Source: GCA-002688135 sp964536565 (GTDB lineage: Bacteria; Patescibacteriota; Patescibacteriia; Magasanikbacterales; GCA-002688135). Taken from it: 24,793 bases of DNA. Location: positions 1 to 24,793 of the forward strand of contig CAZHXK010000009.1 of NCBI GenBank assembly GCA_964536565.1, written 5' to 3'. Shown piece by piece: positions 7,547 through 15,749 of this stretch. Each line of letters starts with the position of its first letter. The first letter of the stretch is position 1. The notes under the pieces were generated by a model. That model had not been told where the DNA came from, did not search any database, and saw nothing but the letters and a program-made list of their open reading frames with translations. A program made the position numbers and the translations under genes.

Positions 7547-7776
7547 GGAAATATAGGGGGAACTTTCATCAGAACCTGTTTAGTATCTTTTGTAATAAAA
7601 TTGCATTCAGATGCTGCCTAGACGATGTATCGTATGAGGAGGCATGCCGGTGGTATGTTAACGACATGCGAGGCAACGTATGGGTAGTAGCTGAATCGTA
7701 AGTTTATTACAAGCAATACATTTTTATTTTGGGCGCAAAGATACTAAACAGGTTCTTAGATGCCCCATCCATTTTT
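7547..7776 (+). ncRNA. candidate structured RNA (about 230 nt), stand-alone or 5' leader element
   Basis: The region holds a perfect 20-bp inverted repeat: 7571-7590 pairs with 7737-7756. The outer stem extends with CATC/GATG (7567-7570 with 7759-7762, two-base bulge) and GGGG/CCCC (7557-7560 with 7763-7766). Inside, 7591-7599 pairs with 7703-7711 (nine pairs, opposite a 25-base bulge), 7605-7610 with 7691-7696, and 7614-7620 with 7681-7687 (two G-U). A central region of about 60 bases includes GAGGAGG at 7636-7642. An extended -10 lies just upstream, and ATTTTT follows at 7771-7776, three bases before the next ATG. It could be a 6S-like or other small RNA, a cis-regulatory leader of the T4SS cluster, or a miniature inverted-repeat element. 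No target-site duplication is visible, which argues against the last. No known family was recognised. Confidence 0.6.
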
Positions 7777-7778
7777 CT

Positions 7779-10724
7779 ATGGAGTGGATTAAGCAGAACA
7801 TTTTTTCTAAAATGCGGCGTAAGCATGCGATTTTTGGTATTGGGATGATGATCCCCGTGATACTTTTGATTCCTCAGACAGCAGCAGCAGCTGTATCTAT
7901 TACTAACTTAATTTTGCAGGCCATCAATTTAGTGGTGTCTTTTTTAGTTGGAAAGTTGTATATTCCGTTGATGGGTGATTTGATGTTGTGGCTCATGAAA
8001 AATGTGGTTGCAGTAGCTCATTATAATAGTTTTGGAGATTCGACTGCGGTAACGATTGGGTGGATTTTGCTGAGAGACATGACGAATATGTTGCTCGTGA
8101 TTCTGATGTTGATGATGGCATTTGGTACATTGCTTAATCGCGGGGATTTGTTAGGTGATTATAAATCGTTACCAAAGTTCGTCATTATTGCAGTTGTTAT
8201 CAATTTCTCGAAGATGATTACGTTGATGGTGATTGATGTGGGTCAGGTTGTGATGCTTTCCTTTGTTTCTGCCTTTCGTAATACAGCGGGTGGGAATTTT
8301 CTTCAGGCATTTGGCATTAAAGATTGGTTTACGATTGGTGATTTTGGGGATGCTGGTAATGACAAGATTCTCATGGGAGTGCTGATATCGTATATTTTTG
8401 CTGCTATTTTGGTTACGGTTGTTGTGGTTGTTATGATGGTCTTTCTGTCGTATCTGGTTATTCGCATTGCGATGTTGTGGATTTTGATTATTTTTTCTCC
8501 GCTCGCGTTTGCATTAAATTTGATGCCAACTCGTGGTAAGAAACAATACGGACAGTGGTGGGAGTATTTAATTTCAACGATTGTAACAGGGCCGCTGCTG
8601 GCATTCTTCTTGTGGTTGACGTTGATTGTTGCGGGAACCTCTGGCGGTGGAGTGGGTAAAGAAGTGCTTGCTGATGCACAGGCTATTCGAGCAGCGCAAG
8701 AAAAGGAAGCGAAATTTGGTACAGAGACGATACAAACTGAACGACAGAAGAAATTTGGTAATGAAATGTTGGATTCAGATTCAATGATGACGTTTTTTAT
8801 TTCGATCGTGATGTTACTGCTTGGTTTGAAAATTACTTCTGAGATGGGTGGGGTTGTTGGTGGTGCGGCAGTAGGTGTTACAAAAAAGGGAACTCGCTTT
8901 GTAGGGAAGTTAGCAAAGGGCGGAGCCAAGCGTGTTGGAAAAGGTGTTGCGAACATGGAAATTACTCGTGGTGGTGATTCGTTGGCCGGGTATACAAAAG
9001 CTGGGGTTGAGAAGGTGAGGAAGTCTGGGGTTGGTAAGGCAGTGGGCTTGGATTCTGACTATACTTCTTTGAAGCATGCAGAGCGTGAGGCGCGTGCTCG
9101 ACGTACGTTGGGTGATGAAACAGGGGCACGTCGCTTAGAGCAAGGAGTGATTAGTAAAAATCGAGAAGGATTTAAAGATCTTACGAATGATCAAGTCGCA
9201 GATACGATGAAGAATTCTGCGAAGGGTTCTTTGCAATATAAGGCGGCGGCTTTGCATCTTGCTAAGAATAAATACTTTAATGATAAGAAATCCGATATTG
9301 CTGGAATAGGTGGGGGTGATAAAGATTTTCAAAAGCAGTTTGTTGCTGAGGCGAATGCTGGTGGCGCGAATTATGTGAATGTTCCCTCAGGGAAAACGAA
9401 ACAGCAGGCAGTTGAAGATAAAATTGCTACGAGTACTAAGGGTGAACTTAATAAGTTTTACGGTACGATCGATTTGGATATTCGGAAAGCTCGAAACGGT
9501 AAAGGAGAGATGGTTGATGCGGATCCTGTGGGAGAGGCTAAGCTGCTTGCGATGGATAAGGAAACATTTAAGGACTTGTCGCCACAGAATAAGAAGAAAT
9601 TTGAGAAGGCGGCGTTGCTGGGTATGAAGAATAAGACCGGTGCAAGTCGTACGAAGTTAGCTGATAAGCTGAAAGAAGTTAAGGGTTATGAAAGTATCGA
9701 TTTTGATGCGGCAACGGGTTATTTTACTGGTGCGAAGGTGGCGGCTACATATCATAAAGATGGTAGGCCTAAGAAGGGTGCGTACACGATGGGTGCTTCT
9801 GAGATTAATGGTGTGCGTTCTATTCAGGAGGCGAGTTTGATTGCACAGCAGAAAAATAATACCGATGTAGCTACAAAAGGACGTCGTAAGAAAGATGGAA
9901 CGGTTTCTTCGGTTGATACTGGGTTATCTCAATCATTTGATAAATTATCGAGTGGAAATAAGGCTTTACTTGAAACATCATCGAGTTCATTGGAAACTGC
10001 GTTGGATGGAATGCTGGCGGGTTCTGCACCCGCGCGGTTTACTGCGGCGCGTAGCGTGCTTAGTACGGCGGCTGGTGGTATGGATGCTGCGTTTAAATCG
10101 AATGATGTGGCAGGGAAGGCTACGAATCGAAAGAATGCTGCTGGTGGCGATATGAAGCATGAGGATTTGTTCAATGATAGTTCATTGAAAGGGGCGATGG
10201 ATCAGTTGGATGAGGCGTTGAGTACGCGACAGACATTAGAGACAAGTGGATCTGCTACGGCACCTGCTCGTCGACGTGAGGTTGATCAGCTCATTGGAAG
10301 TTTGAGGAAAGAGATTTTGGAACATGTTAAATCAGTGAAGAGCAAGCAGTCTGGCCCTGGTGGTGCGGCTGCCAAGGTCATGCGAGGTGACCGGGCTTCT
10401 CATCGTGAGAAACTTGGCGCTGTTTCGTCGCGATTGAAAACCTCTATGTCTTCAGTGAAGAGTGTTGAAACACCGAAAGCGCAGCGTAAGCACATGGCTG
10501 AAGCAGGAACGCTTATGAAGGCTGGTTCAAAATCTATGGGTCGAAGTGCGGTTTCCAAAGCACAAAAAGATGCTGTTGCGGCCCTTAAGCGGGATATTTC
10601 AGCAATGAATGGTCGTATTAAAGGTGAAGTGTTTGGGTCTAAGACGGCAGACCAAGCGGCGATTATTTCAGACTTGGAAGCGTTGCAAACACGTTATAAC
10701 GATTTGAAAGATCAACTTTCTTAA
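7779..10724 (+). CDS. large polytopic T4SS protein, VirB6/TrbL-like, with long soluble tail
   Basis: 981 residues. A signal-like N-terminus (residues 11-39, ending in AAAAVS) is followed by hydrophobic segments at about 41-62, 93-118, 133-165, 199-246 (probably two), 262-286 and 336-356, then a glycine-rich stretch and about 600 hydrophilic residues rich in Ala, Lys, Gly and Ser. The membrane part resembles the inner-membrane channel proteins VirB6/TrbL by layout and context, not by an invariant motif. The tail (about 370-981) shows no recognised domain; it is highly charged and probably cytoplasmic or partly disordered. It opens the T4SS cluster: three bases separate its stop from the next gene. 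The candidate structured RNA ends just before its ATG, and no Shine-Dalgarno is visible. Confidence 0.75.
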   Translation: MEWIKQNIFSKMRRKHAIFGIGMMIPVILLIPQTAAAAVSITNLILQAINLVVSFLVGKLYIPLMGDLMLWLMKNVVAVAHYNSFGDSTAVTIGWILLRDMTNMLLVILMLMMAFGTLLNRGDLLGDYKSLPKFVIIAVVINFSKMITLMVIDVGQVVMLSFVSAFRNTAGGNFLQAFGIKDWFTIGDFGDAGNDKILMGVLISYIFAAILVTVVVVVMMVFLSYLVIRIAMLWILIIFSPLAFALNLMPTRGKKQYGQWWEYLISTIVTGPLLAFFLWLTLIVAGTSGGGVGKEVLADAQAIRAAQEKEAKFGTETIQTERQKKFGNEMLDSDSMMTFFISIVMLLLGLKITSEMGGVVGGAAVGVTKKGTRFVGKLAKGGAKRVGKGVANMEITRGGDSLAGYTKAGVEKVRKSGVGKAVGLDSDYTSLKHAEREARARRTLGDETGARRLEQGVISKNREGFKDLTNDQVADTMKNSAKGSLQYKAAALHLAKNKYFNDKKSDIAGIGGGDKDFQKQFVAEANAGGANYVNVPSGKTKQQAVEDKIATSTKGELNKFYGTIDLDIRKARNGKGEMVDADPVGEAKLLAMDKETFKDLSPQNKKKFEKAALLGMKNKTGASRTKLADKLKEVKGYESIDFDAATGYFTGAKVAATYHKDGRPKKGAYTMGASEINGVRSIQEASLIAQQKNNTDVATKGRRKKDGTVSSVDTGLSQSFDKLSSGNKALLETSSSSLETALDGMLAGSAPARFTAARSVLSTAAGGMDAAFKSNDVAGKATNRKNAAGGDMKHEDLFNDSSLKGAMDQLDEALSTRQTLETSGSATAPARRREVDQLIGSLRKEILEHVKSVKSKQSGPGGAAAKVMRGDRASHREKLGAVSSRLKTSMSSVKSVETPKAQRKHMAEAGTLMKAGSKSMGRSAVSKAQKDAVAALKRDISAMNGRIKGEVFGSKTADQAAIISDLEALQTRYNDLKDQLS

Positions 10725-10727
10725 TGT

Positions 10728-12509
10728 ATGAAGTTTGGCGATGAAAAACAGATGGCTGTATTTGATTCAGTGGTTGCTGAGTTTGGGCTTGAGAAACACA
10801 AGGCTCAGTTATTTGTATTGCTGAGTTCTGTGTTTGCTGGAGAGCGTTCGTCGGACGATCTTTTTGTTGATATTGATGCATTGTTGGAAGTTGAAGGCTT
10901 GGATCAAGAGAAGTTGCTTGATATAGAATTGGTTTTTTTCTCGAAGTTGATAGAGCCATATGATGATCAGTTGGAGGCGGCGTTTCAGCAGAATAAGATC
11001 CCATTTCTAACATTTGTTGAGAAGCTTAAAAAGGATCAATCTCTGCGATTTGAAAATGATCGATTGAATCGGCGGTTTGCACATTTATGTGAGGTTTATT
11101 TTAAGGGTGAATACGCTTTTGATCGAGCTAAAAGAACGCTCGTAAAGAGTGTGAAGGCTGGTGGCTTGGGGTTGGAGGCGAGTGTTGGTGATGCGATTAT
11201 GGAGGTTTTGGTTGCTGGTGAGGATCGAGTCACGTTTGATGTTCCGGTTCAAAAGAAGGCTGCTGTTCCTGTGGCGCCGAGAGTAAATGCTCCTGTGGCG
11301 CCAAGGGCGGTGAAGAAGGTTGTTCCTCGTGCTGTGTTGCGGTCAAAGGCGGCGTTGCCTCCTAAGAAGGAGGTTGCTGTTCCTGCTTCTCCTAAAAAAA
11401 TTGTCCCTCGTGCTGTTCCTGTTAAAAAAGTTGTTGTGAAGCCGGCTGTGGTTAAAAAAGTGGTGCCGAGAGCTGTTGCGAAGCAGAAGGTTCCTGTGGC
11501 GAAAGTTGCTCCGGTTGCACGTGTTCCTGCGGTAAAGCGCATGAGCCCGGTTGCGGTTAAACGTGCATCGTCTGCTGTTACAGTACAAGCGAATATGGAC
11601 ACAGCGAAGGGGGTTGCTAAGTTGCACACGACGGGTGTGTTGGTTGCGGATGAGCATAAGGAGGTCGTAACGGCACAGAAGCAGGTTGAGAAACACGCTT
11701 CCGGTGCGGATTCGCAAGTTGAGCTGCATCAGAAGGTTCGTGATACGATTGCTCAGTCTGGATTAAAATATAAAGATGAAAAGTTAAATAAACAATTTCA
11801 TTCGATTATCATTTCCCGCCTGAAGGAAACGCGCGGTCCGTATGAAACGCGTGATGCGGTGATGCGTTCTCAGGAGAAGGGTGGGCTGGGGATGGATGTA
11901 GATGTCGCTCAGAAATTTTTGCGTATTCTTGAGATTGCGAATGATGAATTGCATGCGACATGGTCTGCGCGTGAGCGTGAAAAAAAGATAGAGTATTTAC
12001 GAGAGCGAAGAGCTCAATTATTTACGAAGAAGGTTGCTGGAAAGAAGAAAGTGGCGCATCGAGGTACGTCCGCTGATGTACGAAAAGTATTAAAGAAGGT
12101 ACCAGTTGCAAAACGTCAGCCGTTGGTGTCGGATAATCTGAAGACTACCAAGCCAGCGATGCATGATGTGAAAGCACCTCCGAATTTGACGAATCCCGTT
12201 TCTGAGTTGAAATCGTACACGCTTGAAGATTTTCATCGTCTGCATAAGGATGCGAAAGAAGCAGCACTTAAAATTGAGGGTAAGATTCGGTTGTTAGGTC
12301 AGGAATCCTTTGTGCATATGAAAAAGGGTGAGGCAGCATGGAAGCAGTCTGAAGTGATGACGATTTATAAGGAGCAGTTACAGCAGAGTATTGTTGGGAA
12401 TTTGCCATTATCTGAGGTGATCGTGAAACGAAAGGCGAATGATTTGTTGGTCTTGGAAGAAAACGAAGTTGCTGCACTGACAGATTTATCGACACGGTTA
12501 AGAAGTTAG
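10728..12509 (+). CDS. T4SS-cluster protein with two related helical domains joined by a VVPRAV-rich linker
   Basis: 593 residues, no signal peptide or membrane helix, function unknown. Residues 104-161 and 344-401 look like two copies of one domain: LRFENDRLNRRF versus LKYKDEKLNKQF at the start, and AGGLGLEASV versus KGGLGMDVDV near the end, with similar spacing. Between them (about 175-285) is a basic Pro/Val/Lys/Ala-rich linker in which VVPRAV or IVPRAV follows KK three times (residues 198, 225 and 245). The C-terminal 190 residues are charged and probably helical. It starts three bases after the VirB6-like gene and comes before the PrgI gene, so it is probably a cytoplasmic or accessory part of the same machine. 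No homologous family is recognised. Confidence 0.8.
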   Translation: MKFGDEKQMAVFDSVVAEFGLEKHKAQLFVLLSSVFAGERSSDDLFVDIDALLEVEGLDQEKLLDIELVFFSKLIEPYDDQLEAAFQQNKIPFLTFVEKLKKDQSLRFENDRLNRRFAHLCEVYFKGEYAFDRAKRTLVKSVKAGGLGLEASVGDAIMEVLVAGEDRVTFDVPVQKKAAVPVAPRVNAPVAPRAVKKVVPRAVLRSKAALPPKKEVAVPASPKKIVPRAVPVKKVVVKPAVVKKVVPRAVAKQKVPVAKVAPVARVPAVKRMSPVAVKRASSAVTVQANMDTAKGVAKLHTTGVLVADEHKEVVTAQKQVEKHASGADSQVELHQKVRDTIAQSGLKYKDEKLNKQFHSIIISRLKETRGPYETRDAVMRSQEKGGLGMDVDVAQKFLRILEIANDELHATWSAREREKKIEYLRERRAQLFTKKVAGKKKVAHRGTSADVRKVLKKVPVAKRQPLVSDNLKTTKPAMHDVKAPPNLTNPVSELKSYTLEDFHRLHKDAKEAALKIEGKIRLLGQESFVHMKKGEAAWKQSEVMTIYKEQLQQSIVGNLPLSEVIVKRKANDLLVLEENEVAALTDLSTRLRS

Positions 12510-12527
12510 GTGTGAAGACTATAATTT

Positions 12528-12536
12528 TGCTATAAT
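12528..12536 (+). promoter_or_regulatory. internal extended -10 promoter ahead of the PrgI/VirB4 genes
   Basis: TGCTATAAT at 12528-12536, with another TATAAT at 12520-12525. Start of transcription is expected near 12543, leaving about 10 nt before the ATG at 12554. No clear -35. It would allow the PrgI-VirB4 part of the cluster to be expressed separately. Confidence 0.6.
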
Positions 12537-12553
12537 AGAGTTGGATTAAGTGT

Positions 12554-13045
12554 ATGCCACAGCAGTATGTTGTTCCACAATTTTTGACGGTAGAACCCAA
12601 GATTATTGGTCCTATTACGATGCGTCAGTTTATTATTTTGCTGGGTACTGCGTTGTTGGTTGCGATTACGTGGAGGTTGTTGGTTCTCATGTTCTTTATT
12701 CCAGTTGCGCTGGTCGAGGTTGGTATATCGCTAACGTTTGCTTTTTATAAAGTGAATGGCTTACCGTTTCAATATTTTTTGCTGAATTATTTGCAGCAGG
12801 CAAAACGTCCGCGCACACGTGTATGGAGTAAGGAATACTCGAATAAGGAGTTGAAGCTTTTTATCAAGCAAAAACCACCAGAGCTGCCACCTGAGGATTT
12901 ACATTATGTTCGTCCGACTGAATCGCGGTTAGCGAAGTTGTCGTTGGTGGTAAATACAGGAGGAGCTTTTTCTCCTGATAGTGAAGAGGTGTTGAAACCT
13001 ATGCAGTTTGAAGAGCCGGGGGTACGTGATGATAAAAAGCAATAA
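12554..13045 (+). CDS. PrgI family protein (VirB3-like T4SS component)
   Basis: 163 residues. The N-terminus MPQQYVVPQFLTVEPKIIGP followed by a double hydrophobic stretch (about residues 24-65) and then FQYFLLNYLQQAKRPRTRVW is the pattern of PrgI family proteins, which sit directly before VirB4/TraC ATPases in Gram-positive-type T4SSs and are counterparts of VirB3. The C-terminal part (about 85-163) is hydrophilic and probably cytoplasmic. The next gene begins nine bases after the stop. There is no Shine-Dalgarno; the promoter at 12528-12536 predicts a very short leader. Confidence 0.85.
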   Translation: MPQQYVVPQFLTVEPKIIGPITMRQFIILLGTALLVAITWRLLVLMFFIPVALVEVGISLTFAFYKVNGLPFQYFLLNYLQQAKRPRTRVWSKEYSNKELKLFIKQKPPELPPEDLHYVRPTESRLAKLSLVVNTGGAFSPDSEEVLKPMQFEEPGVRDDKKQ

Positions 13046-13054
13046 GTTATTACA

Positions 13055-13768
13055 ATGGCTATAGATAAAAACAAGGAGGCCCGAAAGAAGGTCATCAGTA
13101 AAGAAATGAAGAAGCGTGCTGCGGCCACGAAGCATTTTTTGGATATTAGCGAGATTCGGGATGGGGTTGTGGTCATGAAGGATGGAACGCTTCGGCGTGT
13201 ATTGTTGGTTTCAAGTATCAATTTTTATTTGAAGTCGGCTGATGAGCAAGATGCGATTATTGCTGCGTACGTTTCTTTTCTAAATTCATTGGAATCGCCA
13301 ATTCAGTTTGTTATTCAGTCGAGAAAGTTGAACGTTGATCCGTACTTGCAAAAGCTTGTTAAGAAGGAGGAGGAACACACTTCTGAGTTGATGAAAAATC
13401 AGACTGCGGAGTATCGAGATTTTATTACTCAATTGATTAATTTAGGGGATATCATGGAGCGACGATATTTTGTTGTGGTTCCGTATAATCCATTGAATAC
13501 AAATAAACAAAAAGGATTCTTTAAGCGTTTTTCAGAATTGTGGGCGCCAGGAGCAGCGATTAAGTTGAAAGAAAAGGAATTTCAGAAACGAAAGTATCAG
13601 TTGGATTTATTGGCGGGTCGTATTTCGGGAGGGTTGTCTCAGATGGGATTGAAGATTACGCAATTGGATACACAGACACTTATTGAGTTGTATTATGATA
13701 CGTATAATCCTGATGTTGCTGCTAATGAAAAGTTGGAAAACGTAAGTACACTTCGTGTTGATCCATAA
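13055..13768 (+). CDS. stand-alone VirB4/TraC N-terminal-domain-like protein (no ATPase domain)
   Basis: 237 residues with no P-loop. After a basic N-terminus, the segment from about residue 27 (HFLDISEIRDGVVVMKDGT) through LLVSSINFYLKSADEQDAII resembles the N-terminal TraC/VirB4 domain that packs against the ATPase; the C-terminus contains LIELYYDTYNPDVA, like the end of such domains. It sits between the PrgI and VirB4 genes, so it may form the membrane-side partner of VirB4. The VirB4 that follows has its own N-terminal domain, so this is an extra, separate copy rather than a simple gene split. The DNA for its last 20 codons is repeated just downstream (13821-13879). Confidence 0.7.
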   Translation: MAIDKNKEARKKVISKEMKKRAAATKHFLDISEIRDGVVVMKDGTLRRVLLVSSINFYLKSADEQDAIIAAYVSFLNSLESPIQFVIQSRKLNVDPYLQKLVKKEEEHTSELMKNQTAEYRDFITQLINLGDIMERRYFVVVPYNPLNTNKQKGFFKRFSELWAPGAAIKLKEKEFQKRKYQLDLLAGRISGGLSQMGLKITQLDTQTLIELYYDTYNPDVAANEKLENVSTLRVDP

Positions 13769-13879
13769 TATGTTTTTAATACAGGATTATACATGGTTTG
13801 TAGTATCGCCTTCGGCTGGGCCTGATGTTGTTGCTCATGAAAAGTTGGAAGACGTAAGTACATTTTGTCTTGATTGATA
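13709..13879 (+). repeat. imperfect direct repeat of the 3' end of the VirB4-N-like gene
   Basis: Unit 1 at 13709-13767 is the last codons and stop of the VirB4-N-like gene; unit 2 at 13821-13879 lies between that gene and virB4. The first 42 bases differ at only three places, then the copies drift. Reading frame is kept in both: PDVAANEKLENVST versus PDVVAHEKLEDVST. Offset between copies is 112 bases. Confidence 0.85.
13770..13877 (+). CDS. possible 35-residue mini-protein or remnant carrying the duplicated tail
   Basis: An ATG one base after the stop of the VirB4-N-like gene opens a 35-codon frame ending in UGA, immediately followed by UAG, seven bases before virB4. The first half (MFLIQDYTWFVVSPSAG) is loosely similar to the LIELYYDTYN region before the repeat in the full gene; the second half is the duplicated tail. 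It may be the remnant of a duplicated 3' end, or a small translated gene that couples translation across the gap. The preserved frame is suggestive; a short frame of this size could also survive by chance. Confidence 0.35.
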   Translation: MFLIQDYTWFVVSPSAGPDVVAHEKLEDVSTFCLD

Positions 13880-13883
13880 GTAT

Positions 13884-15731
13884 ATGGCTTTTGATTTAAA
13901 CAAACGAACAAAAACAAAAAAACCTGTTGCATCTGGCGAGGTTAGGGATGCGGAGTATAATTTGTCAGCGTTGCAGGAGGAGCGCGTTTATAGACGTGGT
14001 GTTGTTAGTATTCATGATGTGATTGCTCCGCAAGCGATGCAGGTAGATGCATCGCATATTCGGTTGGGAGATACGTATGCGCGAACCATGTTTGTGATGA
14101 CATATCCGCGGTATCTTGCGGTGGGTTGGTTTGGGCCAATCATGAATATCAACAAGACGGTTGATGTGAGCATGTTTTTCTATCCCATTCCTGCACCGGT
14201 TATTTTGAAACAATTGCAGAAGAAGGTTGGTGAGGTGCAAGCTCAGTTGATGAGTGATGCGCAAAGTGGTGCTCCTCGTGATCCATTGCGTGAAGCTGCT
14301 TTGCAAGATATTGAAAAACTTCGGGATGATCTGACGCAGGGGATTGAGCATTTTTTCCAATTTGCGTTGTATGTGACGTATTACGCAAAAGATTTGAAAG
14401 AATTGGATAAGATTACTGATGAGATTGAGGGCATGTTTAATAGAAAGTTGGTGTATACGAAGAAGGTGTTTTATCAGGCCGAGGCTGGCTTCAATTCAAC
14501 GGTACCGTTGGGTATTGATGAGCTGATGATTACGTTTAATCTTTCGAGTTCTCCGTGTGCAACCTCATTTCCGTTTATTAGTGCAGATCTGACATCTAAT
14601 GATGGTGTGTTGTATGGTATTAATAAGCATAATCAAAGTTTGATTATTTTTGATCGGTTTAGTCTTCAAAATGGGCACATGGTTGTGTTCGCGACTTCGG
14701 GTGCTGGTAAATCATTTGCGATTAAACTTGAGATTCTACGCTTGATGATGATGGGGTCTGAGGTGATTGTGATTGATCCTGAAATGGAATATAAGGCGGT
14801 ATCAGATGCAGTTGGAGGAACGTACATTAATATTTCGCTTTCTAGTAAATCCAAAGTTAACCCGTTTGATTTGCCTCGACCGCTAGAGGGGCAGACTGAT
14901 GGAGAAGATTTGATTCGGTCCGCGGTGACTATTGTGAAGGGATTGTTGCGATTGATTTTGAAAACAGTTACTCCTGCTGAGGATTCACTGCTTGATCGTG
15001 CGTTGTTGGAGGCGTATGCGAAAAAAGATATTACACCTGACTCTGATTTTACAAAAGTAGATCCGCCGATCATGACAGACTTTATGGATGTGCTTGAGGG
15101 GATGGAAGGCACGGGTGATATTATCATTAAGTTGAAGAAGTTTACTGAAGGTACATTTTCTGGATTGTTTAATTCACCAACGACCGTACAGACGAACAAT
15201 AAATTGGTGGTGTTCAGTGTGCGAGACCTGGAGGATGAGTTGCGACCGATGGCTGTGTATTTGTTGATGGCCTATATTTGGAATATTGTTCGCAGTGAGA
15301 AGCGTCAGCGTATTTTGGTGGTTGATGAGGCGTGGTGGATTATGCAGTTTGAGGATAGTGCGAAGTTCTTGTTTGCACTTGTGAAGCGTGGCCGTAAATA
15401 TTTCCTGGGTGTCACGACGATTACGCAGGATGTGAATGATTTCTTGCGAAGTCCGTATGGACAGGCTATTGTGAATAACTCGGCGTTACAGTTGTTGTTG
15501 AAACAATCTCCAGCTGCGATTGATGTGATTCAAAAGACATTCTTGCTTACAGATTCGGAAAAACATTTGTTGCTAGAAGCGACACCTGGGCATGGAATTT
15601 TCTTTGCTGGTTCAAAACATGCGGCGATTTATGTCGCGGCATCTTTACAGGAGGAACAGTTGGTGACAACAGATCCGAAGGCGTTATTGAAACAGCGAGA
15701 TGCGAAGGAAGCTAAAGATGCGGAGGGTTAA
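13884..15731 (+). CDS. virB4: VirB4/TraC family T4SS ATPase
   Basis: 615 residues. This is the ATPase thought to power T4SS assembly or transport at the cytoplasmic membrane face. The N-terminal domain (about 30-240) contains HIRLGDTYARTMFVMTYPRY, as in TraC-type proteins. The ATPase domain has Walker A ATSGAGKS (residues 270-277), VIVIDPEMEYKAV (295-306), KVNPFDLPRP, Walker B RILVVDEAWWIM (476-487, D481 and E482), then KRGRKYFLGVTTITQDVNDF and a typical end ATPGHGIFF. All nucleotide-binding motifs are intact. It is flanked by PrgI and the extra N-domain protein upstream and a membrane-anchored protein downstream. No coupling protein (VirD4) or relaxase is visible here. Confidence 0.95.
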   Translation: MAFDLNKRTKTKKPVASGEVRDAEYNLSALQEERVYRRGVVSIHDVIAPQAMQVDASHIRLGDTYARTMFVMTYPRYLAVGWFGPIMNINKTVDVSMFFYPIPAPVILKQLQKKVGEVQAQLMSDAQSGAPRDPLREAALQDIEKLRDDLTQGIEHFFQFALYVTYYAKDLKELDKITDEIEGMFNRKLVYTKKVFYQAEAGFNSTVPLGIDELMITFNLSSSPCATSFPFISADLTSNDGVLYGINKHNQSLIIFDRFSLQNGHMVVFATSGAGKSFAIKLEILRLMMMGSEVIVIDPEMEYKAVSDAVGGTYINISLSSKSKVNPFDLPRPLEGQTDGEDLIRSAVTIVKGLLRLILKTVTPAEDSLLDRALLEAYAKKDITPDSDFTKVDPPIMTDFMDVLEGMEGTGDIIIKLKKFTEGTFSGLFNSPTTVQTNNKLVVFSVRDLEDELRPMAVYLLMAYIWNIVRSEKRQRILVVDEAWWIMQFEDSAKFLFALVKRGRKYFLGVTTITQDVNDFLRSPYGQAIVNNSALQLLLKQSPAAIDVIQKTFLLTDSEKHLLLEATPGHGIFFAGSKHAAIYVAASLQEEQLVTTDPKALLKQRDAKEAKDAEG

Positions 15732-15749
15732 TAAGCGCAATGTACGTAT

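Noticed and set aside
7465..7701. 78-codon frame after tgt
   Set aside because: It crosses the tgt terminator, the promoter and half of the structured stem; the RNA explanation accounts for the region better.
7571..7756. Insertion sequence or MITE with 20-bp terminal inverted repeats
   Set aside because: There is no target-site duplication, no second copy in the window, and the extra nested helices and adjacent promoter fit an RNA better; not fully excluded.
8303..8956. 217-codon minus-strand frame inside the VirB6-like gene
   Set aside because: It is antisense to a clear membrane protein, and its low-complexity Pro/Thr/Ile composition mirrors the sense strand.
14666..15199. 177-codon minus-strand frame inside virB4
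   Set aside because: It is antisense to the conserved ATPase core, with no start signal.
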